Shown: positions 62,820 to 64,000 of the stretch, piece by piece | How positions within the stretch are numbered: position 1 is the first letter of the stretch | How the letters are laid out: each line of letters begins with the position of its first letter | Assembly (NCBI GenBank): GCA_019753105.1 | Contig: JAIELJ010000002.1 | Span: forward strand, 1-64,000 | Source of the DNA: Hyphomonadaceae bacterium | Lineage (GTDB): Bacteria; Pseudomonadota; Alphaproteobacteria; Caulobacterales; Aquidulcibacteraceae | Direction: 5' to 3' | Length of the DNA: 64,000 nucleotides | Notes under the pieces: model-generated | The model's database searches: none | Told to the model about the DNA's origin: nothing | Seen by the model: the letters and a program-made list of their open reading frames with translations, nothing else | Program-made: the position numbers and the translations under genes

Positions 62820-64000
62820 ATGAAGCGAATGAACCGCCTCTCCAGAGGCCGCCCGGGCAACGCTCGAGGGGCTAAATCCGGTGCTGTTTCAGCATCGGAA
62901 GAGCGGATTCTCGCCATCGAGGCGATGGGCGCGCGCGGCGATTCAACTGCCAAGGGCGATGACGGCCCGATCTATGCGCCATTCGCGCTACCGGGCGAAC
63001 AAGTGCGGGCCCGCGTGTCGGGCGGCCGGGCTGAAGTCGTTGAGGTGTTAACTGCAAGTCCTGAGCGGCAGGCGCCGGTTTGCCGCCATTTCGGCCGCTG
63101 CGGCGGCTGTCAGCTGCAGCATTGGCAGGACGGCCCGTACCTCGCTTGGAAGCGCGCGCAGGTCGTCTCGGCGCTGGAGCGTGTGAGCCTTGGCGGCGCT
63201 GTCGTGGATGAGACTGTGCCTGCGTGGGGCGAAGGGCGCCGTCGCGCGGCGTTTCACGCGGCGCGCGTTGGCGGCCAAGTGCGCATCGGCTTTATCGAAC
63301 GCGGCGGCGCCAAGCTCACGCCGATCGCACAATGCCCAGTGCTTGCGCCGGCACTCGAAGCGATGGCGCTGAAGCTTGCGCCGCTGGCCGATCAAGTTCT
63401 GCCGCAACGCGGCGAGATCACGCTGCACTGTTTGCTGACCGATAGTGGCGTCGATGTTTCCGTCAAAGGCGGCGGCCGTCCGCAAGCGTTGCATCGCGCG
63501 GCGTTAGAGACGCTGAGCGTGATGGTGCACGAGTTGGGCCTCACGCGCCTTTCAATGGATGGTGATGTCGTTATCGCCCGCGACATGCCGCGCCTGCGCA
63601 TGGGCCGCGCCATCGTGGCGCCGCCGCCGGGCGCGTTTTTGCAGCCAACGGCGCTGGGCGAGGAAACGCTCGCGAGACTCGCCATAGACGCCATCGCCGG
63701 CGCCGATCGCGTCATCGATCTCTTCTCCGGCATCGGCACATTCTCGTTGCGCGCAGCGGAGTTTGCCGAGGTGCTCGCGGCTGAGGGCGACGAAGACATG
63801 CTGATCGCCCTTAAGGCGGCGGCCGATGGCGCGGGCGGGGCGCTTAAGAAGGTGGAAACGCTGCGACGCGATCTTCTGCGCACGCCGCTTTCGAGTCTTG
63901 AGATGAAAAAATTCGACGCCGCCATCATCGATCCGCCGCGCTCCGGCGCGCGCCTGCAAGCCGAGCAGATCGCACGCTCGCCGATCCGCAAGCTCGCTTA
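62820..64000 (+). CDS. Class I SAM-dependent RNA (uracil-5)-methyltransferase, cut off at the window end
   Basis: At least 393 codons from ATG 62820, still open at 64000. It belongs to the RumA/TrmA/RlmD group: N-terminal basic tail and TRAM-like domain (APFALPGEQVRARVSGG), Fe-S cysteines in CRHFGRCGGCQLQHW, and the methylase core with VIDLFSGIGTFSLRAAEFA and IIDPPRSGARLQAEQI. The catalytic Cys would lie beyond the window. It methylates a uridine in rRNA or tRNA. It is missing from simple frame lists because no stop lies inside the window. Confidence 0.92.
   Translation, partial: MKRMNRLSRGRPGNARGAKSGAVSASEERILAIEAMGARGDSTAKGDDGPIYAPFALPGEQVRARVSGGRAEVVEVLTASPERQAPVCRHFGRCGGCQLQHWQDGPYLAWKRAQVVSALERVSLGGAVVDETVPAWGEGRRRAAFHAARVGGQVRIGFIERGGAKLTPIAQCPVLAPALEAMALKLAPLADQVLPQRGEITLHCLLTDSGVDVSVKGGGRPQALHRAALETLSVMVHELGLTRLSMDGDVVIARDMPRLRMGRAIVAPPPGAFLQPTALGEETLARLAIDAIAGADRVIDLFSGIGTFSLRAAEFAEVLAAEGDEDMLIALKAAADGAGGALKKVETLRRDLLRTPLSSLEMKKFDAAIIDPPRSGARLQAEQIARSPIRKLA

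Overview
The window is GC-rich, densely packed DNA that reads as the chromosome of an alphaproteobacterium in or near the Caulobacterales (Caulobacter/Hyphomonadaceae type). The pointers are a CcrM-type GANTC adenine methylase with GANTC sites and CtrA-like TTAA motifs in its promoter, an F0 operon (atpI-B-E-b'-b) split from F1, the dciA-dsbA-smc block next to mutY, a NadQ-type NAD regulator, a large TonB receptor beside a TPR sulfotransferase, and a split two-subunit glycine decarboxylase under a glycine riboswitch. I saw no rRNA, tRNA, phage, insertion sequence, CRISPR array or defence island. This is mostly core housekeeping sequence, and the most interesting signals are regulatory or in small genes.

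Layout. 1-5084: glycine riboswitch (5' end cut off), gcvT, gcvH, an unknown gene, gcvPA and gcvPB, which break glycine down to CO2, ammonia and methylene-THF. 5224-6964: a minimal RTX protein, a manganese/calcium exporter of the GDT1 family under a yybP-ykoY (Mn2+) riboswitch, and a DUF1304 membrane protein. 6977-9531: the F0 operon with its promoter and terminator. 9640-15451: smc, a DsbA-like lipoprotein, dciA and divergent mutY, with a palindromic pair of DnaA boxes between dciA and mutY. 15453-19225: two small membrane proteins, a Crp/Fnr regulator, ccrM, a membrane protein and rnhB. 19294-21412: a cassette of small membrane proteins with an XRE regulator, then a secreted alpha/beta hydrolase. 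21426-28450: glyQ, a DUF2314 protein, glyS (with an unusual insertion), ppdK, two palindromic repeats and a rod-shaped RNA candidate. 28753-33215: a SleB-type cell-wall hydrolase behind a CtrA-like site, an SDR, a GlxA-type regulator, an isonitrile hydratase homologue, DUF1272 and a VWA protein.

33308-39748: nadA-nadB-nadC with several operator-like palindromes, MltA, an M23 endopeptidase and a membrane protein. 39794-46553: a TPR sulfotransferase divergent from a TonB receptor, then an operon encoding the NadQ-like regulator, a dual-specificity phosphatase-like protein and an HD hydrolase. 46616-54828: an MFS transporter, a LytTR membrane regulator, an acyltransferase, a 41-aa membrane protein, a GNAT, a bacterial ACE (M2) peptidase, a second RTX protein and a FabH-like ketoacyl synthase. 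54913-64000: a lipoprotein, YgfZ, a family 9 glycosyltransferase with pyrC, a macro-domain protein, several small conserved proteins, an amidase, TlyA, a glycine-zipper protein and an RNA methyltransferase cut off by the window end.

Themes that link the genes: metabolite- and metal-sensing RNA leaders (glycine, Mn2+); cell-cycle control signals (GANTC, CtrA-like and DnaA boxes at ccrM, sleB and dciA/mutY); NAD synthesis plus its probable regulator about 7 kb apart, sharing GCTCA/TGAGC half-sites; and several enzymes of envelope or peptidoglycan remodelling.
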